DNA of 64,000 bases, taken from positions 1-64,000 of the forward strand of contig JEMY01000017.1 in NCBI GenBank assembly GCA_000585075.1, given 5' to 3'. The translations under genes were made by a program, and so were the position numbers. The notes below the pieces were generated by a model, which worked only from the letters and a program-made list of their open reading frames with translations, did not search any database and was not told where the DNA came from. Each line of letters starts with the position of its first letter. The first letter of the stretch is position 1. The DNA comes from Candidatus Accumulibacter regalis (GTDB lineage Bacteria > Pseudomonadota > Gammaproteobacteria > Burkholderiales > Rhodocyclaceae). Below, piece by piece: positions 8,513 to 21,075 of this stretch.

Positions 8513-9669
8513 ACTGGCTGCTTCCCGAACATATCGCCGACGCGCTGCCGTCCGAAGCCGCGCAGATCGAACGGCTGCGGCGGGCGCTGCTCGACCTTTT
8601 CCGCGTCCATGGCTACGAGCTGGTTCTGCCGCCGCTGCTCGAGCATCTCGATTCCCTGCTCACCGGTTCGGGGCAGGATCTGAAGCTGCGCACGTTCAAG
8701 CTGGTCGACCAATTGTCGGGCCGCACGCTCGGCGTGCGCGCCGACATGACGCCGCAGGTCGCCCGCATCGACGCCCATTTGCTCAATCGCCAGGGGGTCA
8801 CCCGGCTTTGCTATTGCGACAGCGTTCTCCACACCCTGCCGGCGTCGCTGGCCGCGAGTCGCGAACCGATACAGCTCGGCGCAGAGGTTTTCGGGTATGC
8901 CGGCCTGGCCGCTGATCGCGAAGTGATTCGCTTGATGGCCGATGCCTTGAACGCCGCTGGCGTTCCGGCTGCGCGCATCGACCTCGGTCATGTCGGCGTG
9001 TTTCGCGCGCTGGTGGACGCCGCTGGCCTCGATGGAGAACTCGAGGGGGCTCTGCTGCAGTTGCTGCAAGCCAAGGACGTGCCAAGGCTGCGCGAGCGGT
9101 GCAGTAGCATGGACGAGCCCTGGCGCTCGGCACTGCTCGCCTTGCCCGAACTTTACGGCGACGTCACGACGCTTGCCGTTGCTGCTCGCGCCTTGCCGGC
9201 CCTGCCACCAATCACGACGGCTCTCAACGCCTTGCGCGAACTGCAGGCGGCGCTGCCGGACCTGCCCCTGTCGTTCGACCTGGCCGATTTGCGTGGCTAT
9301 CGTTATCACAATGGCGTTGTCTTCGCCGCCTATCACGCAGCCTTCCCGAGTGCTGTCGCGCTCGGCGGCCGTTATGACGGCGTCGGCAAGAGCTTTGGTC
9401 GAGAACGGCCAGCGACCGGTTTTTCGCTCGACCTGCGCGAGCTGGCACGGCTGACGAGCGCGCGCGGCGAGCCGGAGGGGGCAGTGTTGGCACCTTACGT
9501 GGCCGACTGCAGCGCCCTGGCCGAAGCGATCGCGGCTTTGCGGGCGCAGGGTGAGGTCGTCGTCGAACTGCTGCCCGACGAACAGGGCGGCGCCGGACCG
9601 TTGTGCGACCGGCAACTGGTCGACGCCGACGGGCAATGGGTAATCAGGGCAATCAACAGGGACGGATAA
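8509..9669 (+). CDS. hisZ: ATP phosphoribosyltransferase regulatory subunit HisZ
   Basis: 386 residues with a class II histidyl-tRNA synthetase-like fold (motif 2-like region [14 protein letters not shown]; a late [21 protein letters not shown]). HisZ lacks aminoacylation and activates the short-form HisG, the first enzyme of histidine synthesis. hisG is not in this window. The ATG at 8509 overlaps the DUF2065 stop. The hflC-DUF2065-hisZ-purA order is typical of Betaproteobacteria. Confidence 0.94.
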   Translation: MNWLLPEHIADALPSEAAQIERLRRALLDLFRVHGYELVLPPLLEHLDSLLTGSGQDLKLRTFKLVDQLSGRTLGVRADMTPQVARIDAHLLNRQGVTRLCYCDSVLHTLPASLAASREPIQLGAEVFGYAGLAADREVIRLMADALNAAGVPAARIDLGHVGVFRALVDAAGLDGELEGALLQLLQAKDVPRLRERCSSMDEPWRSALLALPELYGDVTTLAVAARALPALPPITTALNALRELQAALPDLPLSFDLADLRGYRYHNGVVFAAYHAAFPSAVALGGRYDGVGKSFGRERPATGFSLDLRELARLTSARGEPEGAVLAPYVADCSALAEAIAALRAQGEVVVELLPDEQGGAGPLCDRQLVDADGQWVIRAINRDG

Positions 9670-9674
9670 CAAGC

Positions 9675-10982
9675 ATGGCCAAGAACGTCGTAGTCGTGGG
9701 CACGCAATGGGGCGACGAAGGCAAGGGCAAGATCGTCGACTGGCTGACTGATCGCGCCAAGGGGGTCGTTCGCTTCCAGGGAGGGCATAACGCTGGCCAC
9801 ACCCTGGTTGTCGGCGAGAAGGTATTCAAGCTCAACCTGGTACCCTCGGGAATCGTTCGCGAAGGCGTCGACTGCTTCATTGGCAACGGAGTGGTGCTCG
9901 ACATTCACCACCTGATCAGCGAGATGGAAGTGCTCGAGTCGGGAAATATCGACGTGCGCTCGCGCCTGAAGATCAGTCCCGGTTGCCCGATCATCCTCGG
10001 CTACCATTCGGCACTCGATCATGCTCGCGAGGCAGCCAAGTGTGCGGATCTGAAAATCGGCACCACCGGCAAGGGTATTGGCCCGGCCTATGAAGACAAG
10101 GTGGCACGCCGCGCGCTGCGCGTTTACGACCTGTTCTATCCGGCACGCTTCGCCGAGCGCTTGCGCGAGAACCTGGACTACCACAATTTCGTCCTGACCC
10201 ACTATCTGGGCGCCCAGGCCGTCGATTTCGACGCTGTTCTGGCGCAGGCAATGGCTGACGCCGAAGTGATCAAGCCTCTGGTGAGCGACGTCTCGGCGGC
10301 GCTGCATGCGCTCAACAAAGCCGGCCACAATCTGCTTTTCGAAGGTGCCCAGGGTGCCTTGCTCGACATCGATCACGGCACCTACCCCTTCGTGACCTCG
10401 TCGAACTGCGTCGCCGGCCAGGCGGCTGCCGGGTCCGGCGTCGGCCCGGGGATGCTGCATTACGTTCTCGGAATTACCAAGGCGTATTGCACACGCGTTG
10501 GCGGCGGTCCGTTTCCGAGTGAGCTGGATATCGAGAAAGAAGGGCTGCCGGGCTACCAGATGTCGCAGAAGGGTCGTGAATTCGGCACTGTTACCGGGCG
10601 CAAGCGCCGCTGTGGATGGCTCGACGTGGCGGCGCTCAGACGTTCGATCCAGATCAACGGCGTGACCGGGCTGTGCATCACCAAGCTCGACGTCCTCGAC
10701 GGCTTCTCCGAGCTGAAGATTTGCACCGGTTATCTGCTCGACGGAAAGCCCGTCGACCTGCTGCCGATGGGGGCCGACGACGTTGCGGCGTGCGAGCCGG
10801 TGCTCGAGACCTTGCCCGGCTGGTCGGGGTCGACGGTCGGTGCGAATACGATGGCCGCGCTGCCAGCCTCGGCGCGCGCTTACCTGGCGCGCATCGAGGA
10901 ACTGTGCGAAGTGCCGATCGATATTGTGTCGACCGGTCCGGAGCGCGGCGAGACCGTCGTTCACCGCCACCCGCTAGGCTGA
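9675..10982 (+). CDS. purA: Adenylosuccinate synthetase
   Basis: 435 residues, the normal length. The N-terminal [11 protein letters not shown] carries the catalytic Asp and the GTP loop, and [10 protein letters not shown] carries the catalytic His. Later conserved blocks include [14 protein letters not shown] and [10 protein letters not shown]. It joins IMP and aspartate using GTP in AMP synthesis. It begins 5 bp after hisZ and appears to end this operon; no terminator hairpin is obvious. Confidence 0.98.
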   Translation: MAKNVVVVGTQWGDEGKGKIVDWLTDRAKGVVRFQGGHNAGHTLVVGEKVFKLNLVPSGIVREGVDCFIGNGVVLDIHHLISEMEVLESGNIDVRSRLKISPGCPIILGYHSALDHAREAAKCADLKIGTTGKGIGPAYEDKVARRALRVYDLFYPARFAERLRENLDYHNFVLTHYLGAQAVDFDAVLAQAMADAEVIKPLVSDVSAALHALNKAGHNLLFEGAQGALLDIDHGTYPFVTSSNCVAGQAAAGSGVGPGMLHYVLGITKAYCTRVGGGPFPSELDIEKEGLPGYQMSQKGREFGTVTGRKRRCGWLDVAALRRSIQINGVTGLCITKLDVLDGFSELKICTGYLLDGKPVDLLPMGADDVAACEPVLETLPGWSGSTVGANTMAALPASARAYLARIEELCEVPIDIVSTGPERGETVVHRHPLG

Positions 10983-11152
10983 TTTCGCCTCCGATCTGAG
11001 CTCGGCGCGCGTCGGCGTCGGGGCCCTCCGCAAGCGCTGCAAGGCCCGCCAGGATGGCGTTCAAGCGGCTGCGGGAGGGGCCGGTGGCGCAGCGAGGGCG
11101 CTTCGTTCGAAGCGCCTGGCTTTTTCTCGCCGTCGGCTTCGTCAGCGCCGTC

Positions 11153-11180
11153 TGGACATCGCTTGCGTCCTTGATATCAT
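11153..11180 (+). promoter_or_regulatory. Putative sigma-70 promoter for the gene at 11213
   Basis: TGGACA (11153-11158), a 16-bp spacer and TATCAT (11175-11180), 32 bp before the next start. Five of six -35 bases match consensus. It suggests that the following gene is transcribed separately from purA. Confidence 0.45.
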
Positions 11181-11212
11181 GCCGCCAGGTTTCGCTACCG
11201 CAGGAGGCAGGC

Positions 11213-12238
11213 ATGGGAATTCTCGACTGGTTCATGAACCGGCCGGCGCAATTCGATACTGATCGAGTATCGGAGGCAATGATTCGCGGGGCGACCGAGA
11301 AAGCGATCACGCTGACCAACCCGCGCCTGAGCGTACTGCCCTCCTGCCACGCGCGCCTGGCGCCGGCGGTCGATACGACGATCAGGTATCTCCGGGCGAT
11401 GGTCGAGGAACTGCCCGGTGCCACGCTTGTGTCGTCGGCCACCTGGTCTTCCGATCGCGCCTTGCGGGCGTTTTTTGTCGCGCCGTCGGATATCCCGACG
11501 GTTCTCGGGCGTTCGGAAAACCTGCGCACGCTGTTTGACAAGTATCCCGCCCTCGACGAGGCCTGCGTCCTTCTGGGCATGAGCTTCAACGAGCAGCGCG
11601 TTTTCGGGGTGGCCTTGCACGGCGAAGTCGTCCGCCGTGACGTGGTGCAAACGAGGGTCAGCTTCTCGGACCATCGCGCGCATGTCTGTGCGCAGGACGA
11701 GGGCGAACTGCGCCGCCTGATCGGAGTGCAAGCCTTCGAGTATCTGCTCGCGCAGGCCTTGTCGGAGATCGGCGAGGACAGGGCCGAGCGGCAGGAGTTG
11801 GAGGGTAATCGCGCACTGATCAGGGCGCGTCTGCGCCTGCTTCGCAGGCAGGGGCCGGGCCTGGGGTCAATGTTCGGTGGTGCTCCGGGCGAAGTTTCCG
11901 AGCAAGCCGAGCTGCAGGCGAAGCTACTGGAAAACGGGCGCCAGCTGGAGGTCGTCGGAGATAGTCAGACGGCGCTCGAAATGGAGCTTGAGTGCCTGAA
12001 GGAGGTGCTTGAGCATCCACAGCGCTGCCTGTGCGTGGCGCAGAAGACCTTGCGCCTGAACACGATGAACGTGCTGTGCGACGAAGCGAGCGCGGACCTT
12101 GTCGCCGATGTCGCCTTCTCGCTGGCGGAGTTGACGGGTGAGCCGCCGGTACAGCGAGCGTTCGTGCTGGCGCGCTTCGCGCGCGCAGATCTTCCCTCCC
12201 AGACAATCAATTTCGACGCCGCCGCGCGTTATCTCTAG
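11213..12238 (+). CDS. Conserved-looking protein of unknown function (341 aa)
   Basis: A soluble protein beginning MGILDWFMNRP. I do not recognise a domain. Residues about 195-290 are Glu/Arg/Leu rich with no prolines in long stretches and look like a coiled coil or long helices, broken by a Gly-rich loop (PGLGSMFGGAPGE). The N-terminal 190 residues look like a mixed alpha/beta domain. There is no signal peptide or membrane helix. Translation is well supported: AGGAGG (11202-11207) lies 5 bp before the ATG. It probably has its own promoter. The next gene follows after 137 bp. Confidence 0.75.
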   Translation: MGILDWFMNRPAQFDTDRVSEAMIRGATEKAITLTNPRLSVLPSCHARLAPAVDTTIRYLRAMVEELPGATLVSSATWSSDRALRAFFVAPSDIPTVLGRSENLRTLFDKYPALDEACVLLGMSFNEQRVFGVALHGEVVRRDVVQTRVSFSDHRAHVCAQDEGELRRLIGVQAFEYLLAQALSEIGEDRAERQELEGNRALIRARLRLLRRQGPGLGSMFGGAPGEVSEQAELQAKLLENGRQLEVVGDSQTALEMELECLKEVLEHPQRCLCVAQKTLRLNTMNVLCDEASADLVADVAFSLAELTGEPPVQRAFVLARFARADLPSQTINFDAAARYL

Positions 12239-12375
12239 CGCGTGGACGCCGTCGTCGGCAGCGGAAGGCCGCGCAGCCCGCTTCGATTTCTCTGTTCATC
12301 GCGCTGGCGACCTGTACAATCGGCCGAGCAGGGATATGCCGTCGCATATCTGCCAAGCAACCAGGAGGATCAGGC

Positions 12376-12867
12376 ATGAATCGAGAGGAACTTCGTGACC
12401 AGCTGCTGGCGCCGGTTCTCCAGTGGACCCGCCTGGGGCGGCAGACCAGCCGCCTGATGACGGCGAGTACCGCGGTTATCAGTTATCGCAGTCGTCGCCT
12501 GCTGCGCGCGGGCGCGCTCACCCGACGGGCAGACTGGGCCGAGGCGGCCCAGATGGCTCGCGAGAAGGTCGAAGTGCCTCTGGAATCTGCGACCGCGATG
12601 GCCGCGGCGATGCTTCCTGTCATGCAACAGTTCTGGACGCACGCCGGGCAGTCGATGCTCGCCTGCACCAGCGACAGCCTGTCGCTGGCCTGCAGTCGCA
12701 ATTCCGAACAGTTCCGCGAGCGGCAGGCGGAACTGGGCACGACCTTGATCAATGTCACGGTCGGCTGGTTTCGGCTGCTTGGCAGCGTCGCCGACGTGGC
12801 GAGCCAGGGCGTGGCGCCGGTGCTTCGGCAGGTGCAGGCGAACGCGGCGAGGCTCGAAAAGCGCTGA
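12376..12867 (+). CDS. Small helical protein, possibly phasin-like
   Basis: 163 residues, almost entirely predicted helix, with alternating Ala/Leu-rich and charged segments and no signal peptide. AGGAGG (12363-12368) stands 7 bp before the ATG. The amphipathic helical character and the region around VISYRSRRLLRAG recall polyhydroxyalkanoate granule-associated phasins. That would fit a PHA-storing Rhodocyclales organism, but the likeness is weak and no PHA gene is nearby. It could equally be an unrelated helical protein. Confidence 0.65.
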   Translation: MNREELRDQLLAPVLQWTRLGRQTSRLMTASTAVISYRSRRLLRAGALTRRADWAEAAQMAREKVEVPLESATAMAAAMLPVMQQFWTHAGQSMLACTSDSLSLACSRNSEQFRERQAELGTTLINVTVGWFRLLGSVADVASQGVAPVLRQVQANAARLEKR

Positions 12868-13091
12868 ATTGTCGATCGCCGCTGGTCTGCCGGGTTTCCC
12901 GGCGCGCTCGCGTGTCGTGTCCGCGCCGGGATGCCATCCGCTTGTATCTCGTCCCGACCTGGCCGGGTTGCGCAAAAACCTCTGCTAATCAGCCACTCGC
13001 CGAGCCTTGGGAAGGGGCTGGCGTGCTAGAATCACGGGCTTGATCAAGACGATGACATTCCTCCGGAAGTCACGTTGCCAGCGGAAAAAAG

Positions 13092-15707
<2,616 letters not shown>

Positions 15708-15712
15708 TACGC

Positions 15713-15811
15713 ATGGACCGCGTGCCTGATCGCCGGTGTCGAGCTCTCGCCCGGCAGTTCGCGTCGGTCGTGCGGCTGCCGCTGGCGCTGGCTGGGCACG
15801 CGGCGGCGTGA
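15713..15811 (+). CDS. Short ORF coupled to pheA (32 aa)
   Basis: An ORF starting MDRVPDRRCRALARQ, preceded by AGGAG at the end of gyrA and ending in a TGATG junction with the pheA start. The product is Arg/Ala/Leu rich with one Phe and no run of Phe or Tyr codons, so it does not look like a classic attenuation leader. It may simply provide coupled translation into pheA, or be chance. Confidence 0.3.
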   Translation: MDRVPDRRCRALARQFASVVRLPLALAGHAAA

Positions 15812-16902
15812 TGAGCGACGACCTGCAGCGCGAACTCGCGCTTGTCCGGCAGCAGATCGATAGCGTCGACGGGCAGTTGCTCGGACTGCTCAATCAGCGT
15901 GCGCGCTTTGCCCAGCAGGTTGGCGAGATCAAGGCGCGTCACGGTGAGGCGGGTTTCATTTATCGCCCCGAACGTGAAGCGCAGGTCTTGCATCGCATTC
16001 AGGAAGAGAACTCGGGGCCGCTGTCGAACGAGACCGTGACCTGGTTCTTCCGCGAGGTGATGTCCGCCTGCCTGTCGCTCGAGCAGCCCCTGGGAATTGC
16101 TTTCCTGGGCCCGCTCGGGACCTTTTCGGAAAGCGCCGCGACCAAGCACTTCGGCCACGCCGCGCGTCTGATGCCGCAGATTTCGATTGATGACGTCTTT
16201 CGGGAAGTCGAGGCCAGCCATGCCGATTACGCAGTGGTCCCGATCGAAAACTCAACCGAGGGGGCCATCGGGCGCACGCTCGACCTGTTGTTGACCACGC
16301 CGCTGAAGATCTGTGGCGAGGTGGTCTTGCGCATTCATCAGCATTTGCTGTCGAACGAGGCTTCGCTCGGCGAGGTCAAGAAAGTGTATTCCCACGCCCA
16401 GTCGCTGGCGCAGTGCCACGAGTGGCTGAATCGCTCGCTGCCGAAGGCGCAGCGCATTTCGGTGGGCAGCAATGCGCAGGCGGCGCAGCTGGCGGCCGCC
16501 GAAGCGGGCGCGGCGGCGCTCGCCGGCCAGGCTGCTGCCGAGCGCTACTCTCTGCCGCAGCTGGCGAGTAACGTCGAGGACGAACCGAACAACACGACGC
16601 GTTTCGTCGTTCTTGGCCGCCAGGACGCCGGGCCTTCGGGGCGCGACCGGACGTCGCTGATCATGTCGGCGCATAATCAGACCGGCGCGCTGAGCAAGCT
16701 GCTCGCGCCGTTCTCCGATGCCGGCGTGTCGATGACCCGGCTCGAGTCGCGGCCGGCACGGCATACCCTGTGGGCCTACGTCTTCTTCGTCGATCTCGAA
16801 GGTCACCGTGCCGACGCGGCGGTCAGGACGGCGCTTGCCGAGCTTGCGCGGCGTGCGCCCTACCTGAAGATTCTCGGCTCGTACCCGATGGCCGCCACTT
16901 AG
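15811..16902 (+). CDS. pheA: Bifunctional chorismate mutase / prephenate dehydratase (P-protein)
   Basis: 363 residues: an AroQ-type chorismate mutase (1-90, LALVRQQIDSVDGQLLGLLNQR), a prephenate dehydratase domain (about 95-275, including GPLGTFSESAA and the Thr-Arg-Phe motif at NNTTRFVVLG) and a C-terminal ACT domain (about 280-360, with ALSKLLAPF and LESRP for Phe feedback). It makes phenylpyruvate from chorismate. The ATG at 15811 overlaps the stop of a 32-codon ORF. Confidence 0.96.
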   Translation: MSDDLQRELALVRQQIDSVDGQLLGLLNQRARFAQQVGEIKARHGEAGFIYRPEREAQVLHRIQEENSGPLSNETVTWFFREVMSACLSLEQPLGIAFLGPLGTFSESAATKHFGHAARLMPQISIDDVFREVEASHADYAVVPIENSTEGAIGRTLDLLLTTPLKICGEVVLRIHQHLLSNEASLGEVKKVYSHAQSLAQCHEWLNRSLPKAQRISVGSNAQAAQLAAAEAGAAALAGQAAAERYSLPQLASNVEDEPNNTTRFVVLGRQDAGPSGRDRTSLIMSAHNQTGALSKLLAPFSDAGVSMTRLESRPARHTLWAYVFFVDLEGHRADAAVRTALAELARRAPYLKILGSYPMAAT

Positions 16903-16928
16903 GCCGATCGACTTTTCGCGGAACGCAG

Positions 16929-18017
16929 ATGCCACTCGACGAACAATCATTGCCGTACATTCGCTCGATTTCACCGTACCAGCCGGGCAAACCGATAACC
17001 CAGCTGGCCCGGGACCTGGGCCTGCCTGTCGACAGGATCGTCAAGCTGGCGTCGAACGAGAATCCGCTCGGTATGAGTCCCAAGGCGCAGGCAGCGGTGG
17101 GCGTGGCGATCGCTGGCTTGTCGCGCTACCCGGATGACTTCGCCTTGAAGCAGGCGCTCGCTGAGCGTAGCGGTCTGGGAATGGAGCGCATCGTTCTCGG
17201 TAACGGGTCGAATGACGTGCTCGATCTGGTCGCTCGTGTTTTTCTCGCCCCGGGCCGCTCGGCGATCTTCGCTCAGTATGCTTTTGCCGTCTATCCGCTG
17301 GCGACGATTTCCACTGGCGGCGAGCCCATTGCCGTCGCGGCCAGCGACTACGGCCATGACCTGGAGGCGATGCTGGCGGCGATCAGGCCCAACACGCGAT
17401 TGATCTGGATTGCCAACCCGAACAACCCAACCGGCACTTTTCTGCCCTATGCGCAGCTCAAGACGTTTCTGCAAGCGGTGCCGTCGAACATCGTGGTGGT
17501 CCTCGACGAAGCCTATAACGAATACCTGCCGCCTGCAGAGCGCGTTGATACAACCGCCTGGCTGGCCAGGCACGGGAACCTGGTAATTACGCGCACTTTC
17601 TCGAAGATCTACGGTTTGGCCGGTCTGCGCATCGGCTACGCCCTGTGCTCGGCGGAAATTGCCGACCTGATGAATCGCGTTCGCCAGCCGTTCAATTGCA
17701 ACAACCTGGCTTTGGCGGCGGCTGTGGCGGCGCTCGATGACCATGAATTCGTCGCCAGGAGCTACGCGCTGAACCGGGCGGGCATGGAGCAGATCATTGC
17801 CGGGCTGAAGCGACTCGCTTGTCGCCATATACCGTCACACGGAAATTTCCTGACTTTCTACGTCCCGGAGGCGGCAGCGGTAAACCAGAAGCTGCTCAGC
17901 AACGGGGTGATCGTCCGCCCGATTGCGGCTTACGGGATGCCCGACTGGCTGCGCGTCACGATCGGCACCGAGAGCGAAAACAGCCGTTTCCTGGAAGCTT
18001 TGGAGGTGTCCTTGTGA
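16929..18017 (+). CDS. hisC: Histidinol-phosphate / aromatic aminotransferase
   Basis: 362 residues of the fold-type I PLP aminotransferase family, HisC group. The PLP lysine lies in TRTFSKIYGLAGLRIGY (near residue 225); the cofactor-binding Asn/Asp/Tyr are in NPNNPTGTF and VVLDEAYNEY. Set between pheA and tyrA, this HisC copy may act mainly on aromatic substrates as well as on imidazole acetol phosphate. The ATG at 16929 follows pheA by 26 bp. Confidence 0.93.
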   Translation: MPLDEQSLPYIRSISPYQPGKPITQLARDLGLPVDRIVKLASNENPLGMSPKAQAAVGVAIAGLSRYPDDFALKQALAERSGLGMERIVLGNGSNDVLDLVARVFLAPGRSAIFAQYAFAVYPLATISTGGEPIAVAASDYGHDLEAMLAAIRPNTRLIWIANPNNPTGTFLPYAQLKTFLQAVPSNIVVVLDEAYNEYLPPAERVDTTAWLARHGNLVITRTFSKIYGLAGLRIGYALCSAEIADLMNRVRQPFNCNNLALAAAVAALDDHEFVARSYALNRAGMEQIIAGLKRLACRHIPSHGNFLTFYVPEAAAVNQKLLSNGVIVRPIAAYGMPDWLRVTIGTESENSRFLEALEVSL

Positions 18018-18042
18018 GTGATCCCGGCGTGGTTTTCCTGCC

Positions 18043-18930
18043 ATGAGCGACACGGCTCCGTTGGGCAAGGTCGTCGTCTTTGGCGTTGGTCTGATTGGTG
18101 GCTCCTTTGCGCTGGCGCTGAAGGCCGCCGGACAGGCCGCCGAGGTGGTCGGTTTCGGGCGGACGCTTGGCTCGCTGACACAGGCGCTGGAACTGGGCAT
18201 CGTCGATCGGGCCGGGTTCAACGTCGGTCAGGAAGTGTCGAATGCCGACCTGGTGCTCATCGCCACCCCGGTCGGGACGACGCCGGAGGTCATGGCGCGC
18301 ATCGCGCCATGCCTGGGGTCGCAGACCGTCGTAACCGACGCCGGCAGCACCAAGGAAGACGTGGTCGAGGCCGCGCGCGCCTGTTTTGGCGAGCGCATCG
18401 GACAATTCGTCCCGGCGCACCCGATCGCCGGCGCCGAGAATAGTGGCGCACTCGCTGCGCGGCCTGATCTCTATCGTGGAAAGCAGGTGGTGCTGACACC
18501 CTTGGCAGAGAGCAGCGAGCTGAGCATTGCGCGCGTACGTTCAGCGTGGGAAGCTTGCGGAGGCGAGATCCGGGAGCTTGCTCCGGCCGAACACGATCGG
18601 GTATTCGCGGCCGTCAGCCACCTGCCGCACCTGCTGTCGTTTGCGTTGGTGCACGATCTGGCGCGTCGTGACAACCGCGAGCTTCTCTTCGCTTACGCGG
18701 CCAGCGGTTTTCGTGACTTCACGCGCATTGCCGCCAGCCATCCCGAAATGTGGCGCGACATCTGTCTGGCCAACCAGAAGGCCCTGCTCGAGGAACTCGA
18801 TCGTTATCGGGAGCAGCTAGACGAGCTGCGCGACGCCCTGCAACGCGGCGACGGCGCCAGCCTCGAGGCCACCTTCGACGTCGCCCGCACGGCGCGGCGC
18901 GAGTGGGCGGAGAGCAAAACAAGGACGTGA
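18043..18930 (+). CDS. tyrA: Prephenate (arogenate) dehydrogenase
   Basis: 295 residues with an N-terminal Rossmann domain ([17 protein letters not shown], near residue 10) and the conserved [11 protein letters not shown] substrate segment. It oxidatively decarboxylates prephenate or arogenate towards tyrosine. No chorismate mutase or ACT domain is fused, as expected for a stand-alone TyrA in this cluster. It lies 25 bp after hisC and 2 bp before the aroA-cmk start. Confidence 0.94.
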   Translation: MSDTAPLGKVVVFGVGLIGGSFALALKAAGQAAEVVGFGRTLGSLTQALELGIVDRAGFNVGQEVSNADLVLIATPVGTTPEVMARIAPCLGSQTVVTDAGSTKEDVVEAARACFGERIGQFVPAHPIAGAENSGALAARPDLYRGKQVVLTPLAESSELSIARVRSAWEACGGEIRELAPAEHDRVFAAVSHLPHLLSFALVHDLARRDNRELLFAYAASGFRDFTRIAASHPEMWRDICLANQKALLEELDRYREQLDELRDALQRGDGASLEATFDVARTARREWAESKTRT

Positions 18931-18932
18931 AC

Positions 18933-20885
18933 GTGGATTTCATCGATCTGCCGCAGCTGCTCGCTGCCCGGGGCACGCTGCGCCTGCCCGGTTCGAAGAG
19001 CATTTCCAATCGCGTCTTGCTCCTCGCTGCGCTGGCCAGCGGCGACACCGAGCTTCGCGACCTGCTGCAGTCGGACGATACCGCACGAATGATCGACGCG
19101 CTGCGAAAACTTGGCGTCAAGGTAGAGGCGCTGGCCGACAAGGGCTTTCGGGTCAGCGGCGTCGGCGGCGTTTTTCCGCTTCGCCAAGCCGATCTTTTTC
19201 TTGGCAACGCGGGAACGGCCTTCCGTTCGTTGACCGCGGTACTCGCTCTGGCTGGCGGCGATTATCGACTCTCGGGCGTCGCGCGCATGCACGAACGACC
19301 GATCGCCGACCTCGTCGATGCCTTGCGCCAGCTCGGGGCCGAGATAACTTACGCTGAGCAGGGCGGTTTTCCGCCACTGCTGATCTCGGCACCGACGCCG
19401 TGCCCGGTCGATCTGGTGAGAGTGCGCGGTGACGTGTCGAGCCAGTTTCTCAGCGGTTTGCTGATGGCCTTGCCACTGCGCGGCGTGGCGACGACGGTCG
19501 AAGTCGTTGGCGAGCTTATTTCCCGACCCTACGTAGATATCACGCTGGCCAGCATGGCGCGCTTTGGCGTCGAGGTGCTGCGCGAGGGCTGGCAGCGCTT
19601 CACGGTCGCCGCCGGTAGCGCTTATCGCTCGCCGGGGGTGGTGGAAGTTGAGGGCGATGCCTCGTCAGCGTCATATTTTCTTGCCTTGGGAGCGCTGGGC
19701 GGTGGTCCGCTACGCGTCGAGGGCGTTGGTCGCGACTCGCTTCAGGGCGATGTGCGCTTCGCCGATGCTCTGGCCGGGATGGGGGCTAAAATCACCGTTG
19801 GCGATAGCTGGATCGAGGCTGCCGCCGCAGACAACGGCAGGCTTCGGGGTGTAGATCTGGACTGTAATCACATTCCCGACGCGGCCATGACGCTGGCCAC
19901 CGTCGCGCTGTTCGCCGAAGGGCCGACGATTTTGCGCAACGTCGCCAGCTGGCGGGTCAAGGAAACCGACCGCATCGCGGCCATGGCCTGCGAGTTGCAG
20001 AAGCTGGGTGCAAGCGTCGAAACCGGCGACGACTTCATCCGCATCGTGCCGCCGGCCCGAGATCGGGGCCTTCGCCCGGCGGCAATTGATACCTACGACG
20101 ACCATCGCATGGCGATGTGCTTTTCGCTGGCGGCGCTGGGTACGCCCTTGCGAATCAATGACCCGGCGGCCGTCGGCAAGACTTTCCCGGACTACTTCAC
20201 GCGTTTCGCCGCAGTCACCCAGCCTGTGCCGGTGGTGGCTATCGATGGCACTTCGGCTTCCGGCAAGGGGACAGTCGCTTCGCGAGTGGCCGCGGCGCTC
20301 GGCTGGCATTATCTGGATTCCGGGGCGCTCTATCGCCTTACTGCACTGGCTGCCCGCAGGGCCGCCGTCGGCTGGGACGATGAAGCGGCTGTGGCGGGGA
20401 TTGCCGCCAATCTCGACGTCGACTTCGCAGGCGGGGTAACCAGGCTCTCCGGTGAAGATGTCGGCGACGCCATACGCAGCGAGGAAATCTCGGGCGGCGC
20501 GTCACGGGTCGCGGCGCTGCCTGCCGTACGTGCCGCGCTGCTCTTCCGGCAGCGGGCTTTCCGCCGCCCGCCTGGACTGGTGGCCGACGGGCGCGATATG
20601 GGCGCGGTGGTATTCCCCGATTCAATGACCAAGGTCTTCCTCACGGCGAGCGTCGAGATACGCGCCGAGAGGCGCCATAAGCAGTTGATCGAAAAAGGAA
20701 TCGCTGCTAGTATTGCAGCCCTCTTGCTGGATCTGCGCGAACGTGACGAACGGGATAGCCAACGGTGCGTCGCGCCGATGCAGCAAAGTGCGGATGCTGA
20801 ATTGCTCGACACGACAAACCTGACCATAGCCACCGCGGTGGCGCAGGTGCTGGACTGGGTCAACAAGGTCTCCGAAAGAGGGTGA
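18933..20885 (+). CDS. aroA-cmk: Fused EPSP synthase / cytidylate kinase
   Basis: A single 650-residue frame encodes two enzymes. Residues 1-430 are EPSP synthase, with [17 protein letters not shown] near the N-terminus, [12 protein letters not shown], and a late [17 protein letters not shown]. From about residue 433 it continues into cytidylate kinase with the P-loop [21 protein letters not shown] and a late [12 protein letters not shown]. There is no stop, start or long linker between them. The GTG start at 18933 is chosen because AAGGA precedes it and VDFIDLPQ is the expected AroA N-terminus; the longer frame upstream overlaps tyrA. Known in several betaproteobacteria as a bifunctional protein. 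Confidence 0.95.
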   Translation: MDFIDLPQLLAARGTLRLPGSKSISNRVLLLAALASGDTELRDLLQSDDTARMIDALRKLGVKVEALADKGFRVSGVGGVFPLRQADLFLGNAGTAFRSLTAVLALAGGDYRLSGVARMHERPIADLVDALRQLGAEITYAEQGGFPPLLISAPTPCPVDLVRVRGDVSSQFLSGLLMALPLRGVATTVEVVGELISRPYVDITLASMARFGVEVLREGWQRFTVAAGSAYRSPGVVEVEGDASSASYFLALGALGGGPLRVEGVGRDSLQGDVRFADALAGMGAKITVGDSWIEAAAADNGRLRGVDLDCNHIPDAAMTLATVALFAEGPTILRNVASWRVKETDRIAAMACELQKLGASVETGDDFIRIVPPARDRGLRPAAIDTYDDHRMAMCFSLAALGTPLRINDPAAVGKTFPDYFTRFAAVTQPVPVVAIDGTSASGKGTVASRVAAALGWHYLDSGALYRLTALAARRAAVGWDDEAAVAGIAANLDVDFAGGVTRLSGEDVGDAIRSEEISGGASRVAALPAVRAALLFRQRAFRRPPGLVADGRDMGAVVFPDSMTKVFLTASVEIRAERRHKQLIEKGIAASIAALLLDLRERDERDSQRCVAPMQQSADAELLDTTNLTIATAVAQVLDWVNKVSERG

Positions 20886-21043
20886 AACGGTTTTGCCGTT
20901 CGCCAAAGGTGTTGTCAGTTCCACACGTCATTCCGTCGGCACAGTGGCCGTTCCCTCCAGGGTCTGCCAGTGCAGTGTTCGTGCTCACCGCTCTGGTGCG
21001 CGATGCGGAGTGCTCGGAACTGGTGATCGTTTTTTAACTCACC

Positions 21044-21057
21044 CCGCAGCTCTGCGG
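21044..21057 (+). promoter_or_regulatory. Small hairpin in the rpsA leader
   Basis: CCGCAGCTCTGCGG is a perfect 6-bp inverted repeat, 19 bp before the rpsA ATG and flanked by two copies of TAACTCA. S1 is known to autoregulate through its own mRNA leader in E. coli; a similar role here is inference. Confidence 0.3.
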
Positions 21058-21075
21058 TTAGGTAACTCAATTCAT

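Noticed and set aside
13007-13032. gyrA promoter from TTGGGA and TAGAAT
   Set aside because: The -10 is good, but the spacing of 14 bp is too short and no other -35 fits well.
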